64,000 bases of DNA from Streptomyces flaveolus (GCF_014648815.1 NZ_BMRV01000020.1:51396-115395), one strand, 5' to 3'; positions 25,337 through 34,560 are shown, counted from the stretch's first letter. The notes: generated by a model not told the origin, from the letters alone. Translations and numbers: made by a program.

Positions 25337-28300
25337 TCAGTCGAACCAGCGGTCCCGGGCCAACTCCTCCGTGCGGGTCGGGTCCTCCAGCAGCGCCGCC
25401 ACCTCGAAACGCCGCGGCCACTGTCCCGCCGCCCAGGCCAGGCCCGCCGCCACGCCCTCCAGGGTCGCGGCGTGCAGGACGCCCCCGGGCGTGAGCCGCC
25501 AGTCGACCTCCACGCCGTCGACCACCAGCTCCTCGTGCTCCACGTACGACGCCGGTGTCCGCGCCCCGAGCAGCACCCGCACCGGCTCCGGTACGACGTG
25601 CTCGGTGCCCTCGGAGTGCACCTCGCCGGTGACGGACTCGCTCAGCCGCCGCACCTGGAACAGCTCCGCCAGCTCGGCGGCCAGCGCCGGCCGTACCGGC
25701 AGCAGCGGGACGCCCGACGTGAAGGGCAGCAGATCGGGCGAGTCGACCACGACGGCGTCGGACGCGTCCACCACCTCCACGCGGCCGTCGCGGACGGCAC
25801 GCAGGTCGTCCGGCAGGGTGACCTGCTCCGGGTCCAGCTCGGCCAGCGCCCCGTACAGGGCGTGCAGCTGGGCGGCCGTGACCGGGCGGTCGGGGTCGGC
25901 GAGGCGGTCCAGCAGCTCGGCCGCGCCGCCCGGCTCGTCGAGCAGGGCGGCCACGGACGTGCGCACGCCCAGCGCCCGCAGCACCTGCTCGTCCTCGAAG
26001 CCGGTCGCGTCCGCCTCGTCGTACAGGCCCCGCAGGAGGGGGTCGCCGCCGGCCGTGCGCAGTCCGGCCGGGCGCCGTCCGCCGAGCACCGGGTGCCCGC
26101 GCAGCCACCACGCGGTGTAGGGCCGTACGACCTCGTGGGTGCCGTCGGGCAGCAGGACGCGCACCGGCTCGACCAGGGCGTCCCGCAGCGGCGGCTGCGA
26201 CAGCAGGGCGAGGGCGCGCGGCCACTGCTCGTCGTCCACCAGGTCCAGGTCGCGCACGGCGACGATCTCGGTGGCGACCGGCGGGACGGGGCTGTCCGGG
26301 AAGCGGTCGAGGACGTCCTCGCTCCACACGTCCACGGCGTCCAGCAGACCCGCGTCGTCGGGCTCGGCGAAGTCGCCCTCGCGGGGCTCCAGTTCGTCCG
26401 GGTCCAGGACGACGTCGGTGGCGCGGACGAGGGCGAAGGTGACGAGGACACCGCACGCGGCGAGCGGCTCCGGCCCCCACTTCTCGGCCAGCGCCGCGTC
26501 CACGGCGGCGAGTTCGTCCTCGCGCATGACCTGGGCGAAGGGGCCGCCGGGGAAGACGAGTTCACCGGCCGGGGAGAGTTCGCCGTCCTCGTCGGGCAGG
26601 GCGAGCGCGCCGAGCCACGGCTCGTCACCGGCGTCGAGTCCGGCGTCGCGGACCAGGCCGAGGACCGTGTCGGCGAGTTCCTCGGCGTCGAGGGCGTCCT
26701 CCTCCCAGTTCATGCCGCCCTCGTCGTCCAGGGAGGCGGCGACGGCGGCCCGGACCTGCGGGGTGGTGAGCACGGCACGCGGGGTCGCCGGGAGGGCGCC
26801 GAGCTTCTCCAGGATCGGATGGGCGGCGTCCGGGTGGGCGACCTTGAGACCGAGGCGGGTGAGGACCCCGGGGTCGAGGGAGGCGGCGTCCGGGGAGGGC
26901 AGCAGCACCTGCCGGGGGCCGATGGTGGTCCGCCCGTCCGCGAGGGGCACCGGCAGACCGGACAGCCGCTCCGGGTCGACGCCGGCCAGGCTGTCGTAGA
27001 GCCGCCGCCACCACGCGGGGTCCTTCTCCAGCCCCGCCAGCCGGTCGATCGCGTCGGCCAGCGGCGCCCGGGCCACACCCAGCGTGCGCAGCTCCGGCCG
27101 GCGCTCCAGGCCGCCGGGCAGCAGGGTGGGCAGCACCTCGGCGAGCACGCCCACCGTCTCCGCGCCCGCCCCCTCGACCACCTCGGCGTCGCGGGGACGC
27201 AGGGACTCGGGCAGGTCACCGACTGCCGGTACGCCGGGCAGCCCCTCGATGTCCGGGGACTCCGGCAGATCGCCGGCGCCGCTCGGTGCGGCGGCGGGCG
27301 GCAGGAAGGGGGTGCGCGGCAGCCGGTCGAGGATCGCCCGGCGCAGCGCGCCGTCCAGTTCCCCCTTGCCCAGCGGGCCGGGCACGAGGTCGATGATGCC
27401 GGCGGCGACCGGGCGCCAGCCGGCGAGGAGGGCGGCGTAGGCGTCCGCCGCGCGCTGCGTCAGGAAGTCGGTCAGCGGGCCGGGCGCGGCGTGCCGGCGG
27501 GTCGAGTCCAGCGGGAAGGACGCGATGAGCAGGGCGGGGACGCCGAGGGGCTCGTCGCTGGGGGTCGGGGCGTGCACGACGGGGCTGGTGCGGGGCCGTG
27601 CGGGTGCGCCGTCGGCGTCCACGGGGACGGCCCACGTCACGGACCAGTGCGGACGCAGGCGCTCCTCCACCGGCCGGTCGGCGAGCAGGTCGGGCGTGAG
27701 CGGACCGTGCGCGGCGGCGGTACGCCAGCGGGTGGTCCCCTCCCGGGAGTCCGCCACGACGGTCAGGTCGCCGTCCGTGCTGCGGCGCAGCGTGCGTACG
27801 TCGTCCCCCGCCTCGATCACGACCTCCTCCAGGCCCGGCAGGGCGAGGAGCAGCGCGTCGTCCACGGCGTGCAGGAGCCGTTCGGCGAGGTCGGCGGCGG
27901 CGGTGTCCCGCAGCGGCAGGATGACGGCCGTGTCGTACGGGTCGGGGGCGCTGCCCTCGGCGGGGAACGGCAGCCGCAGCAGCGGCACATGCCCGTCGCG
28001 CCGCCGGATCTCGTCGCCCAGGCCGGGGCTGTGCAGGGCCGTGTCGGCGGCCAGCCCCCGCGCCTCGGCCAGGGACCAGCGCACGCCGCCGTGCCGGCCG
28101 ACGACGGCGGGTTCGTCGGTGACGGCGAGAACGGCGGCGAAGCCGACGCCGAACCGGCCGACTGCGCCCTCGCCGCCCTCCCGTTTGGCGGAGGCGCGCA
28201 GCGTGGACAGCGACTCGGCTCCGGCCGCGTCCAGCGGGGCGCCGGTGTTGGCGGCGACGAGGACGCCGTCGCGCAGGGTCAGCCGGAACCGGCCGGGCAC

Positions 28301-28510
28301 ACCCGCGCGGGCGGCGGCGTCGGCGGCGTTCTGGGCGAGCTCGACGACCAGCCGGTCGCGGTAGCCGCCGAGGACGAGGTCCTCCTCGGCGTTGGCGTCC
28401 TCACGGAACCGGGCGGGGCTCGTCGCCCAGGCGTCCAGCACCCCGCGCCGCAGACGTGCCGTAGCGAAAGGGTCCGCACCCTCGTCGGCGGGCCGCTCGA
28501 ACATGCTCAC
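25337..28510 (-). CDS. Sacsin/Hsp90-like ATP-binding protein
   Basis: 1057 residues from GTG 28510, where GAGGAGA is 6 bases upstream. The N-terminal 200 residues form a Bergerat (GHKL) ATPase: the N-box E57, N61 and D64 lies in VVELAQNAADAA, and the G2 box is GRFGVGFAAVL at about 115-126. The remaining 850 residues are acidic, have many short DDE-type helices and match the long actinobacterial proteins loosely annotated as Hsp90. A chaperone-like role is guessed only from the ATPase. It probably precedes the DUF3027 gene in function, but a minisatellite separates them. Confidence 0.8.
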   Translation of the reverse strand: MSMFERPADEGADPFATARLRRGVLDAWATSPARFREDANAEEDLVLGGYRDRLVVELAQNAADAAARAGVPGRFRLTLRDGVLVAANTGAPLDAAGAESLSTLRASAKREGGEGAVGRFGVGFAAVLAVTDEPAVVGRHGGVRWSLAEARGLAADTALHSPGLGDEIRRRDGHVPLLRLPFPAEGSAPDPYDTAVILPLRDTAAADLAERLLHAVDDALLLALPGLEEVVIEAGDDVRTLRRSTDGDLTVVADSREGTTRWRTAAAHGPLTPDLLADRPVEERLRPHWSVTWAVPVDADGAPARPRTSPVVHAPTPSDEPLGVPALLIASFPLDSTRRHAAPGPLTDFLTQRAADAYAALLAGWRPVAAGIIDLVPGPLGKGELDGALRRAILDRLPRTPFLPPAAAPSGAGDLPESPDIEGLPGVPAVGDLPESLRPRDAEVVEGAGAETVGVLAEVLPTLLPGGLERRPELRTLGVARAPLADAIDRLAGLEKDPAWWRRLYDSLAGVDPERLSGLPVPLADGRTTIGPRQVLLPSPDAASLDPGVLTRLGLKVAHPDAAHPILEKLGALPATPRAVLTTPQVRAAVAASLDDEGGMNWEEDALDAEELADTVLGLVRDAGLDAGDEPWLGALALPDEDGELSPAGELVFPGGPFAQVMREDELAAVDAALAEKWGPEPLAACGVLVTFALVRATDVVLDPDELEPREGDFAEPDDAGLLDAVDVWSEDVLDRFPDSPVPPVATEIVAVRDLDLVDDEQWPRALALLSQPPLRDALVEPVRVLLPDGTHEVVRPYTAWWLRGHPVLGGRRPAGLRTAGGDPLLRGLYDEADATGFEDEQVLRALGVRTSVAALLDEPGGAAELLDRLADPDRPVTAAQLHALYGALAELDPEQVTLPDDLRAVRDGRVEVVDASDAVVVDSPDLLPFTSGVPLLPVRPALAAELAELFQVRRLSESVTGEVHSEGTEHVVPEPVRVLLGARTPASYVEHEELVVDGVEVDWRLTPGGVLHAATLEGVAAGLAWAAGQWPRRFEVAALLEDPTRTEELARDRWFD

Positions 28511-28644
28511 GGTCACTCTCCTCTTCGACGGACCACGAAGGTACCGCGAGGACACATCCCCGCCGGCCGCCCGCCCGCCGACCGAGACGCCCGGTCCCGT
28601 CCCGCCCGACCCCGGCGACCTGCGCCCGGGTACCGGGCGACGCG

Positions 28645-28962
28645 GCCTCCCAACCCGCCCCGGCGGCCAGAGAACGACTGCCGGTCAACGCCGCCCTCCA
28701 CCCCACCCCGACGGCCCAGGACCAACACCGGTCGGCGCCGTTCTCCACCCCGCCCCGACGGCCCGGGACCAACACCGGTCAGCCCGGTTCTCCACCCCGC
28801 CCCGACGGCCCAGCACCAACACCGGTCGGCGCCGTTCTCCACCCCGCCCCGACGGCCCGGGACCAACGCCGGTCAGCGCCGTTCTCCAGCCCGTCCCGAC
28901 GGCCCGGGACCAACGCCGGTCAGCGCCGTTCTCCAGCCCGTCCGGCGTTTGAGGACGAGGCC
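28645..28962 (+). repeat. 47-bp minisatellite, about six full copies
   Basis: The unit begins CCGGTCAGCGCCGTTCTCC and continues with an ACCCCGCCCCGACGGCCC core. Starts at 28681, 28728, 28775, 28822, 28869 and 28916 are exactly 47 bases apart. A degenerate copy precedes at 28645-28680, and the last copy runs into a dispersed repeat at 28936. There are only point differences between copies and no spacers. It carries no gene. Confidence 0.9.
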
Positions 28963-29005
28963 GTCAAGGCCGATGGGGGTCCGGGGGCGCAGCCCCCGGG
29001 GACAC
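28936..29005 (+). repeat. Dispersed Streptomyces repeat with GTTTGAGGACGAGG core
   Basis: The sequence CAGCCCGTCCGGCGTTTGAG leads into GACGAGGCCGTCAAGGCC and then GGGGGTCCGGGGGCGCAGC, a very common intergenic element of Streptomyces chromosomes. The end pairs CCGGGGGC with GCCCCCGG, a hairpin that may end transcription of the neighbouring genes. Confidence 0.65.
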
Positions 29006-29075
29006 GAGCCACGACGCACCCGCACCCGCACCCGCACGCGACGCGAGTCACCACGCACGCGGCGCGAGCCAACCG

Positions 29076-30002
29076 TCAGGAGTGCCCGAGCTCCGCCGAC
29101 GCCGCGTCCTCGGTCACCGGCACCGACCCGGAGTCCGACGCCGGCCGCAGCGGGAACGGGTCGATCCGCGTCTCGTCGATCACCGGCGGAGCCGGCTGCG
29201 GGGTCTTCGGCATCACCGCGGCCTCGGAGTGGCCACCGCAGCCGTAGGCCAGGGACACCACCCGGCCGTCCGCCGGGGAGAACTCGTTGGCGCACACGCC
29301 GAAGGCCTGGCCCAGCGAGCCGCCGATGCGGGCGAGGAAGCCGCAGGAGGCGCACGTGGCGGGCGCGGCCTGGGCCATCGCCGTCTTGGGCCCGAACGCG
29401 TCTTCCCACCGGTCGGCGGCGACGTGCAGGCCGTAGCGGGAGAGCACCCGCGCACGGCGCAGGCCCAGTTCCTCGGCGACCGCCGCGATCGTGCCGCGGG
29501 CCGGCGTGGTCGACAGCGCGGCGGGTGACCCGGCCGTGACCTCCGCGTCCTCGGCCTCGACCAGGTCGGCCATCTCGTGGGAGACGACGGAGTTCGGCGG
29601 CGGCTCGTCCCCGCCGGTCCAGCCCGGCTCCAGCCGCAGATCCTCCGCGTCGGTGGGCAACAGGTCACCGGGCCCCATGTCGCCGGGGCGCAACCGCTCG
29701 CTCCACGGCACCCACTCGGGGGCGAGAAGGGCGTCCGGGCCGGGCAGCAGCACCGCCTCGTCCACGGTCACGATCTTGGCGCGGGAGGCCCGGGCCACGG
29801 TGACGGCCCACCGCCAGCCGCGGTAGCCGAGCTCCTTGGCGGCGAAGTAGTGCGTGACGACCCGGTCGCCCTCCGACACCAGCCCCTCGTGCTCGCCGAC
29901 GACGCCGGGTGCGGCGGCCTCCTCGGCTGCGGCGCGGGCGAGGTCGACGGCCTCGGCGCACAGACGGTCAGGGGTGCGGCTTCGCGTTGTCGCTGCGCTC
30001 AC
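29076..30002 (-). CDS. DUF3027 protein
   Basis: 308 residues from GTG 30002. The family is actinobacterial. The N-terminal half holds WRWAVTVARASRAKIVTVDE and a WVPWSERLRPGD motif; the C-terminal half has a cysteine set, CASCGFLARIGGS, VCANE and GCGGHSEA, that looks like a zinc site. The end is acidic and disordered. Function is unknown; in other streptomycetes I recall it beside a cold-shock gene. No partner adjoins here apart from the upstream sacsin-like ATPase. Confidence 0.85.
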   Translation of the reverse strand: MSAATTRSRTPDRLCAEAVDLARAAAEEAAAPGVVGEHEGLVSEGDRVVTHYFAAKELGYRGWRWAVTVARASRAKIVTVDEAVLLPGPDALLAPEWVPWSERLRPGDMGPGDLLPTDAEDLRLEPGWTGGDEPPPNSVVSHEMADLVEAEDAEVTAGSPAALSTTPARGTIAAVAEELGLRRARVLSRYGLHVAADRWEDAFGPKTAMAQAAPATCASCGFLARIGGSLGQAFGVCANEFSPADGRVVSLAYGCGGHSEAAVMPKTPQPAPPVIDETRIDPFPLRPASDSGSVPVTEDAASAELGHS

Positions 30003-30491
30003 AGGTATCGCTTCTCTCCATACGCCGTCTCACGAGTGCACCGCTGCCTGCGAGGGGCGGACGGAGCGGACCTGTGGACCGCGTCGACGTCCGCGCCCGA
30101 TCGCGCTCGGGCACACCTACGTCATCCATTCTGCGGTATGGCCGTAAGGCGCGCGGCCGAGAACGTTCGCCACGGCGCGCTAGGCACGCTACCTGCTCCT
30201 GTCCGCTGGGCCTACACCGACGGGAGTTTCGGCGAGGGCACGATCCCGCTTCGACACGGCCTCGCACCCTGCGCGGGCCCGAAAAGAACCCGTAGGGAAC
30301 CCCGCCCGGCCCGGGTCGAACCCGCCCGGACACCGGTGCCGGGCGCGGCACCGGAGCGCGTACCGGACCCGGCACCGGCACTCGCGGCGCCCCCACGCCG
30401 GCCCCCGGACCTGCCCCGCGTCCCCGGGTGCGTCACCCGACTCGTCAGTGCCATCCGTGCCGTAACGACGCTAGAGCCCGGACTCTCGGGG
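30003..30491. other. Long intergenic region without a gene
   Basis: About 490 bases between the divergent DUF3027 and MFS genes. A plus-strand frame stays open through it but is Arg/Pro-rich, has no family signal and no ribosome binding site. Short inverted repeats around ACCGGTGCCGG occur at about 30330-30390. I see no RNA gene. Confidence 0.5.
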
Positions 30492-30497
30492 CACTAT
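30492..30497 (+). promoter_or_regulatory. -10-like CACTAT before the MFS gene
   Basis: CACTAT is 6 bases before the GTG at 30504, the leaderless spacing seen elsewhere in the window, and helps to fix the start. Confidence 0.45.
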
Positions 30498-30503
30498 GAC
30501 GGA

Positions 30504-31892
30504 GTGGCAGCCGCACGGACGGAGTTCAAGGGCGGGAGCCGGGGACGCGGTCCCGGCTGGTTCCGCGCGGTCGGCCGTGCCCTGCGTCTGCCGGTGACCG
30601 GGACCGTGCGCGGCATCCGCCGGGCGACGCACGCGCACGGAGCCGGCGAGTCCGGCCTCGGCAAGCTGATCGAGCTGCACGGGGTGAACGGCGCCGGCGA
30701 CGTCATGATCACCGTCGCCCTCGCCTCCACCGTCTTCTTCTCCGTGCCGACGGACGAGGCGCGCGGCCGAGTCGCGCTCTACCTCGCCATCACCATGGCC
30801 CCGTTCACCCTCCTCGCGCCGGTCATCGGCCCGATCCTGGACCGGATCCCGCACGGCCGCCGCGCGGCCATGGCGACGGCGATGGGGGCCCGCGCGCTGC
30901 TCGCACTGGTGCTGTCCGGGGCGGTGATCACCGGCAGCATCGAGATGTACCCGGCGGCGCTCGGCGTACTGGTCGCCTCCAAGGCGTACGGCGTGGTCAG
31001 AAGCGCGGTGGTGCCCCGGCTGCTGCCGCCCCGGTTCTCCCTGGTGAAGGCCAACTCCCGGGTGACGCTGTGCGGACTGCTCGCCACCGGCGTGGCCGCG
31101 CCGATCGGGGCCGGGCTCCAACAGCTGGGGCCCCGCTGGCCGCTGTACGGCGCGTTCGTGATCTTCGTCGCGGGGACCGTCCTGTCGTTCACGCTGCCGC
31201 GGAAGGTGGACTCGGCGCGGGGCGAGGACCGGGCCCTGCTCGCCGCGGACGAGAGGCATCTGCACGGGCCGCACCGCCGGCCCGGCAAGCGCCCCGGGCT
31301 GCGCACGGTGGGCCCCGCGGTCACCCACGCGCTGGCCGCCAACGCCGCCATCCGCTGCCTGACCGGCTTCCTGATCTTCTTCCTGGCGTTCCTGCTGCGC
31401 GTCCATCCGATGACGGGCCAGAGCGCGGCGGTGTCGCTCGGGATCGTGGGCGTCGCGGCCGGTGCGGGCAACGCGCTGGGCACGGCGGTCGGGGCGTGGC
31501 TGCGGTCCCGGGCACCGGAGATCATCATCGTGACGGTCGTCGCGATCGTGCTGGGCGCGGCGTTCACGGCCGCGGTGTTCTTCGGGGCGGTGCTGGTGGC
31601 GTGTCTGGCCGCGGTGGCCGGTTTCGCGCAGGCGCTGGCCAAGCTGTCCCTGGACGCGTTGATCCAGCGGGACGTGCCCGAACACGTCCGCACGTCGGCG
31701 TTCGCCCGCTCGGAGACGCTGCTCCAGGTCGCCTGGGTGTTCGGCGGGGCGGTGGGCATCGCGCTGCCGCTGAACGGCACGCTGGGTCTGTCGGTGGCCG
31801 CCGCGATCGTCGCCGCCGGATGGCTGACCACCGTACGGGGGTTGATCGGTTCGGCCCGGCACGGCGGCACCGCGCGGGCCAGGGTGGCGTGA
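30504..31892 (+). CDS. MFS-type membrane transporter
   Basis: 462 residues from GTG 30504. A basic 60-residue cytoplasmic N-terminus precedes twelve predicted helices. Features include the loop DRIPHGRRAAMATAMGARA between helices 2 and 3, and LIQRDVPEHVRTSAFARSET in the second half, a motif of actinobacterial MFS proteins related to the TMS exporter group. A basic interdomain loop HGPHRRPGKRPG separates the halves. The substrate is unknown. It precedes the DUF2771-mqnB-mqnD run but has its own promoter. Confidence 0.82.
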   Translation: MAAARTEFKGGSRGRGPGWFRAVGRALRLPVTGTVRGIRRATHAHGAGESGLGKLIELHGVNGAGDVMITVALASTVFFSVPTDEARGRVALYLAITMAPFTLLAPVIGPILDRIPHGRRAAMATAMGARALLALVLSGAVITGSIEMYPAALGVLVASKAYGVVRSAVVPRLLPPRFSLVKANSRVTLCGLLATGVAAPIGAGLQQLGPRWPLYGAFVIFVAGTVLSFTLPRKVDSARGEDRALLAADERHLHGPHRRPGKRPGLRTVGPAVTHALAANAAIRCLTGFLIFFLAFLLRVHPMTGQSAAVSLGIVGVAAGAGNALGTAVGAWLRSRAPEIIIVTVVAIVLGAAFTAAVFFGAVLVACLAAVAGFAQALAKLSLDALIQRDVPEHVRTSAFARSETLLQVAWVFGGAVGIALPLNGTLGLSVAAAIVAAGWLTTVRGLIGSARHGGTARARVA

Positions 31893-31938
31893 CCACGCCA
31901 CGCCGCACCCAGGTGGGGGGACGGCCGGAGCCGCAATA

Positions 31939-31944
31939 TAGCCT
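31939..31944 (+). promoter_or_regulatory. -10 hexamer TAGCCT, leaderless promoter of the DUF2771 gene
   Basis: TAGCCT is 6 bases before the ATG at 31951. Confidence 0.6.
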
Positions 31945-31950
31945 TCGTCC

Positions 31951-32463
31951 ATGACCACGTTGCCCCGCGGCGCAGCCGCCATCGGACACCGCGTTGTGCG
32001 ACGCCGCCGTGCCGTCGCCGCCGCCGGTGCCGTATCCGCCGGACTGCTCCTGCTGTCCGCCTGTGACGAGCCGACCGCCATGTCCACGATCACGGTCGGC
32101 AGTGACTCGGTCAGCTCCGAGGCCACCTGCGGAGGAGAGGGCAAGGCCCTCTCCGACGACGAGATCAACAAGTGTCTGAAGGACCCGGACGCCAAGTCCA
32201 TCAGCGTCGACCAGGACGAGACCGTCCGCTTCGGCGTCGACCCGGAGATCGCCGACGATCACTGGACGATCCTGATGAACGGGCAGCAGCTGGTCGAGGA
32301 CAGCAAGAAGACCTACCGCACCATCCCCGGCAGCGTCTTCTTCAACGCCCAGTACGGCGCCCAGGGCGACTCGACGAACGTCGCCATCGCGGCCCGGGAC
32401 GGCAAGGACGGCAGCCAGAAGATCACCGGTGTGTGGGTCTTCAAGCTGAAGAAGGACGACTGA
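31951..32463 (+). CDS. DUF2771 lipoprotein
   Basis: 170 residues. A twin-arginine-like basic stretch RRRRAVAAAG, a hydrophobic core and the lipobox LLSAC give a lipid-anchored exported protein, with the cysteine at about residue 38. The mature part has a pair of cysteines (ATCGG and NKCLKD) and ends in a beta-rich domain GVWVFKLKKDD. The family is restricted to Actinobacteria and has no known role. It lies directly before mqnB, 11 bases away, so may be co-transcribed with the menaquinone genes. Confidence 0.85.
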   Translation: MTTLPRGAAAIGHRVVRRRRAVAAAGAVSAGLLLLSACDEPTAMSTITVGSDSVSSEATCGGEGKALSDDEINKCLKDPDAKSISVDQDETVRFGVDPEIADDHWTILMNGQQLVEDSKKTYRTIPGSVFFNAQYGAQGDSTNVAIAARDGKDGSQKITGVWVFKLKKDD

Positions 32464-32474
32464 CCACGTCCTCC

Positions 32475-33182
32475 GTGCGCGTCCTCGTGGCCACCGCGGT
32501 CCCCGTCGAACGGGACGCGGTGGCTCAGGCGTTCCCGGGGCGGGCGGTGGAGACACCCCGGCCCGGGGTGGTCCTGCACCGGTTCCCGGACGGTCCGGAC
32601 CTGCTGGCGGCCGGTGTCGGCCCCGCCCTCGCCGCCGCCTCCACCGCCGCTGCCCTGACCGCCGCGGCCCTGGACGGCGCCCCGTACGGCCTGGTCGTCT
32701 CGGCCGGCATCGGCGGCGGCTTCGCGCCCGGCGCGCCCGTCGGCTCCCTCGTCGTCGCCGACGAGATCACCGCCGCCGACCTGGGCGCCGAGACCGCCGA
32801 CGGATTCCTGCCGGTGACCGACCTCGGCTTCGGCACCGTCACCCACCGCCCGCCCGCCGGGCTCGTCCGCCGGGTGGCCGCCACGACCGGGGCCCGCCCC
32901 GGCACCGTCCTGACCGGCTCCACCGTCACCGGGACCGCCGAACGCGCCGCACTGCTGCGCGCCCGCCACCCCGGTGCCCTCGCCGAGGCCATGGAGGGCT
33001 TCGGCGTCGCCGAGGCCGCCGCCGCGCACGGGGTGCCCGTGCTGGAACTGCGCGCGGTCTCCAACCCGGTCGGCCCGCGCGACCGCGCCGCGTGGCGTAT
33101 CGGCGACGCGCTCGCGGCCCTGACGGACGCCTTCGGGAAGCTCGCACCCGTCCTCACGAGTTGGAACCCACATGACGACTGA
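32475..33182 (+). CDS. mqnB: Futalosine hydrolase
   Basis: 235 residues from GTG 32475, the first in-frame start after the DUF2771 stop. It belongs to the nucleoside phosphorylase/MTA-SAH nucleosidase fold: VSAGIGGGFAPG is the nucleoside-binding loop, and EAMEGFGVAEAAAAHG supplies the catalytic Met and Glu region. It releases hypoxanthine from futalosine to give dehypoxanthine futalosine in menaquinone synthesis. It overlaps mqnD by 11 bp, which implies translational coupling. The start is less certain because no good ribosome binding site is visible. Confidence 0.92.
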   Translation: MRVLVATAVPVERDAVAQAFPGRAVETPRPGVVLHRFPDGPDLLAAGVGPALAAASTAAALTAAALDGAPYGLVVSAGIGGGFAPGAPVGSLVVADEITAADLGAETADGFLPVTDLGFGTVTHRPPAGLVRRVAATTGARPGTVLTGSTVTGTAERAALLRARHPGALAEAMEGFGVAEAAAAHGVPVLELRAVSNPVGPRDRAAWRIGDALAALTDAFGKLAPVLTSWNPHDD

Positions 33183-34020
33183 GCCCCTGCAGATCGCGTA
33201 CTCGCCCTGCCCGAACGACACCTTCGTCTTCGACGCCCTGGCCCACGGCCGCGTCCCCGGCGCCCCCGCCCTCGACGTGACGTTCGCCGACATCGACATC
33301 ACCAACGGCATGGCCGAGCGCGGCGAGTTCGACGTGCTGAAGGTGTCGTACGCGGTGCTGCCGTACGTCCTCGGCGAGTACGCCCTGCTGCCGTGCGGCG
33401 GGGCGCTGGGCCGGGGCTGCGGGCCGCTGGTGCTGACCCGGGAGGCGGATGCCGATCTGCGCGGCCGTACGGTCGCGGTGCCGAGCGAGACGTCGACCGC
33501 GTACCTGCTGTTCCGCCTCTGGGCGGCGGACACCGTGCCCGGCGGGGTCGGCGAGATCGTCGTCATGCCGTTCCACGAGATCATGCCGGCCGTGCGCGAC
33601 AGGAAGGTCGACGCGGGCCTCGTGATCCACGAGGCGCGCTTCACCTACCAGAACTACGGGCTCCACAAGCTCGCCGACATGGGTGAGCACTGGGAGCTCA
33701 CCACCGGGCTGCCGATCCCGCTCGGCGCGATCATCGCCAAGCGGTCGCTGGGCGAGGCGACGCTGACCCGCCTCGCCGACGCCGTCCGCACGTCCGTGCG
33801 CGCGGCGTGGAACGACCCCGAGGCGTCCCGCCCGTACGTGATGGAGCACGCCCAGGAGATGGACCCGGCCGTCGCCGACCAGCACATCGGGCTGTACGTC
33901 AACGAGTTCACCGCCGACCTGGGCGAGGACGGCTACGCGGCTGTCCGGGGCCTGCTGACGCGCGCCGCGGCCGAGGGACTGGTGCCGGCCCTCGGCCCGG
34001 ACGCACTGGAATTCCCCTAG
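33172..34020 (+). CDS. mqnD: 1,4-dihydroxy-6-naphthoate synthase
   Basis: 282 residues. It is a periplasmic-binding-protein-like enzyme that cleaves cyclic dehypoxanthine futalosine to 1,4-dihydroxy-6-naphthoate. The opening LQIAYSPCPNDTFVFDALAH, the loop ELNAM-like DITNGMAERGEFDVLKVSYA, and the catalytic-site segment VIHEARFTYQ match MqnD. It follows mqnB with an 11-bp overlap. MqnA, MqnC and MqnE are not in the window. Confidence 0.95.
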   Translation: MTTEPLQIAYSPCPNDTFVFDALAHGRVPGAPALDVTFADIDITNGMAERGEFDVLKVSYAVLPYVLGEYALLPCGGALGRGCGPLVLTREADADLRGRTVAVPSETSTAYLLFRLWAADTVPGGVGEIVVMPFHEIMPAVRDRKVDAGLVIHEARFTYQNYGLHKLADMGEHWELTTGLPIPLGAIIAKRSLGEATLTRLADAVRTSVRAAWNDPEASRPYVMEHAQEMDPAVADQHIGLYVNEFTADLGEDGYAAVRGLLTRAAAEGLVPALGPDALEFP

Positions 34021-34026
34021 GGCGGA

Positions 34027-34410
34027 TCAGACGTCGAGCTGGTCGGCGACCGCGCGGAGCAGGCCGGCGATCTTCTTGCCGGCGGTCTTCTCGGGGTAGC
34101 GGCCCCGCTCCAGCATCGGGGTGATGTTCTCGAGCAGGGTCGTCAGGTCCTGGACGATGGAGGCGAGTTCGTCGGGCTTCTTGCGCTGCGCGGCGGCGAC
34201 CGACGGGGCCGGCTCCAGAAGGGTCAGGGACAGGGCCTGGTCGCCGCGCTGGCCGGCGACGACGCCGAACTCCACGCGCTGGCCCGGCTTCAGTGTCTCG
34301 ACTCCGGCGGGGAGGACCGAGGAATGGACGAAGACGTCACCGCCGTCGTCACGGGAGAGAAAGCCGAAGCCCTTCTCGGTGTTGAACCACTTGACCTTGC
34401 CGGTAGGCAC
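34027..34410 (-). CDS. Cold-shock-domain protein with C-terminal extension
   Basis: 127 residues. Residues 1-66 are a cold-shock domain with both RNA-binding motifs, KGFGFLS and DVFVHSS. The remaining 60 residues, KKPDELASIVQDLTTLLENI onwards, form an extra helical domain that typical 67-residue Streptomyces cold-shock proteins lack. It probably binds single-stranded RNA or DNA and may dimerise through the helices. It converges on mqnD with only 6 bases between stops. Confidence 0.9.
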   Translation of the reverse strand: MPTGKVKWFNTEKGFGFLSRDDGGDVFVHSSVLPAGVETLKPGQRVEFGVVAGQRGDQALSLTLLEPAPSVAAAQRKKPDELASIVQDLTTLLENITPMLERGRYPEKTAGKKIAGLLRAVADQLDV

Positions 34411-34548
34411 GTCTGTCCTCGTCCTCGTACTCGTCGGAAAACTGCTCTTGATAGCACTCGGGCGGGTCGTGGGACCCGCCGGTACCCAGGCTAATGGTCT
34501 TCAGGCCGGTGACAAGACGTCCCCCGGTTGTTCCTTCGGGCTGGGAAC

Positions 34549-34554
34549 TACCCT
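34549..34554 (+). promoter_or_regulatory. -10 hexamer TACCCT before the small membrane protein gene
   Basis: TACCCT is 6 bases before GTG 34561; a TTGTTC sits 15 bp further up. Confidence 0.5.
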
Positions 34555-34560
34555 GGTCGG

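Noticed and set aside
28681..28962. CRISPR-like periodicity
   Set aside because: The repeats adjoin without unique spacers and no cas genes are present, so it is a tandem array.
22829..29539. A 2236-codon open frame on the plus strand
   Set aside because: It runs through the P-type ATPase gene out of frame and antisense to the sacsin-like gene. Its composition is Arg/Gly/Pro-rich with no family, as expected from third-position GC bias.
30227..30503. A longer N-terminus for the MFS protein at 30504
   Set aside because: The added stretch is Arg/Pro-rich, lacks a ribosome binding site, and the -10 sequence at 30492-30497 fits a start at 30504.
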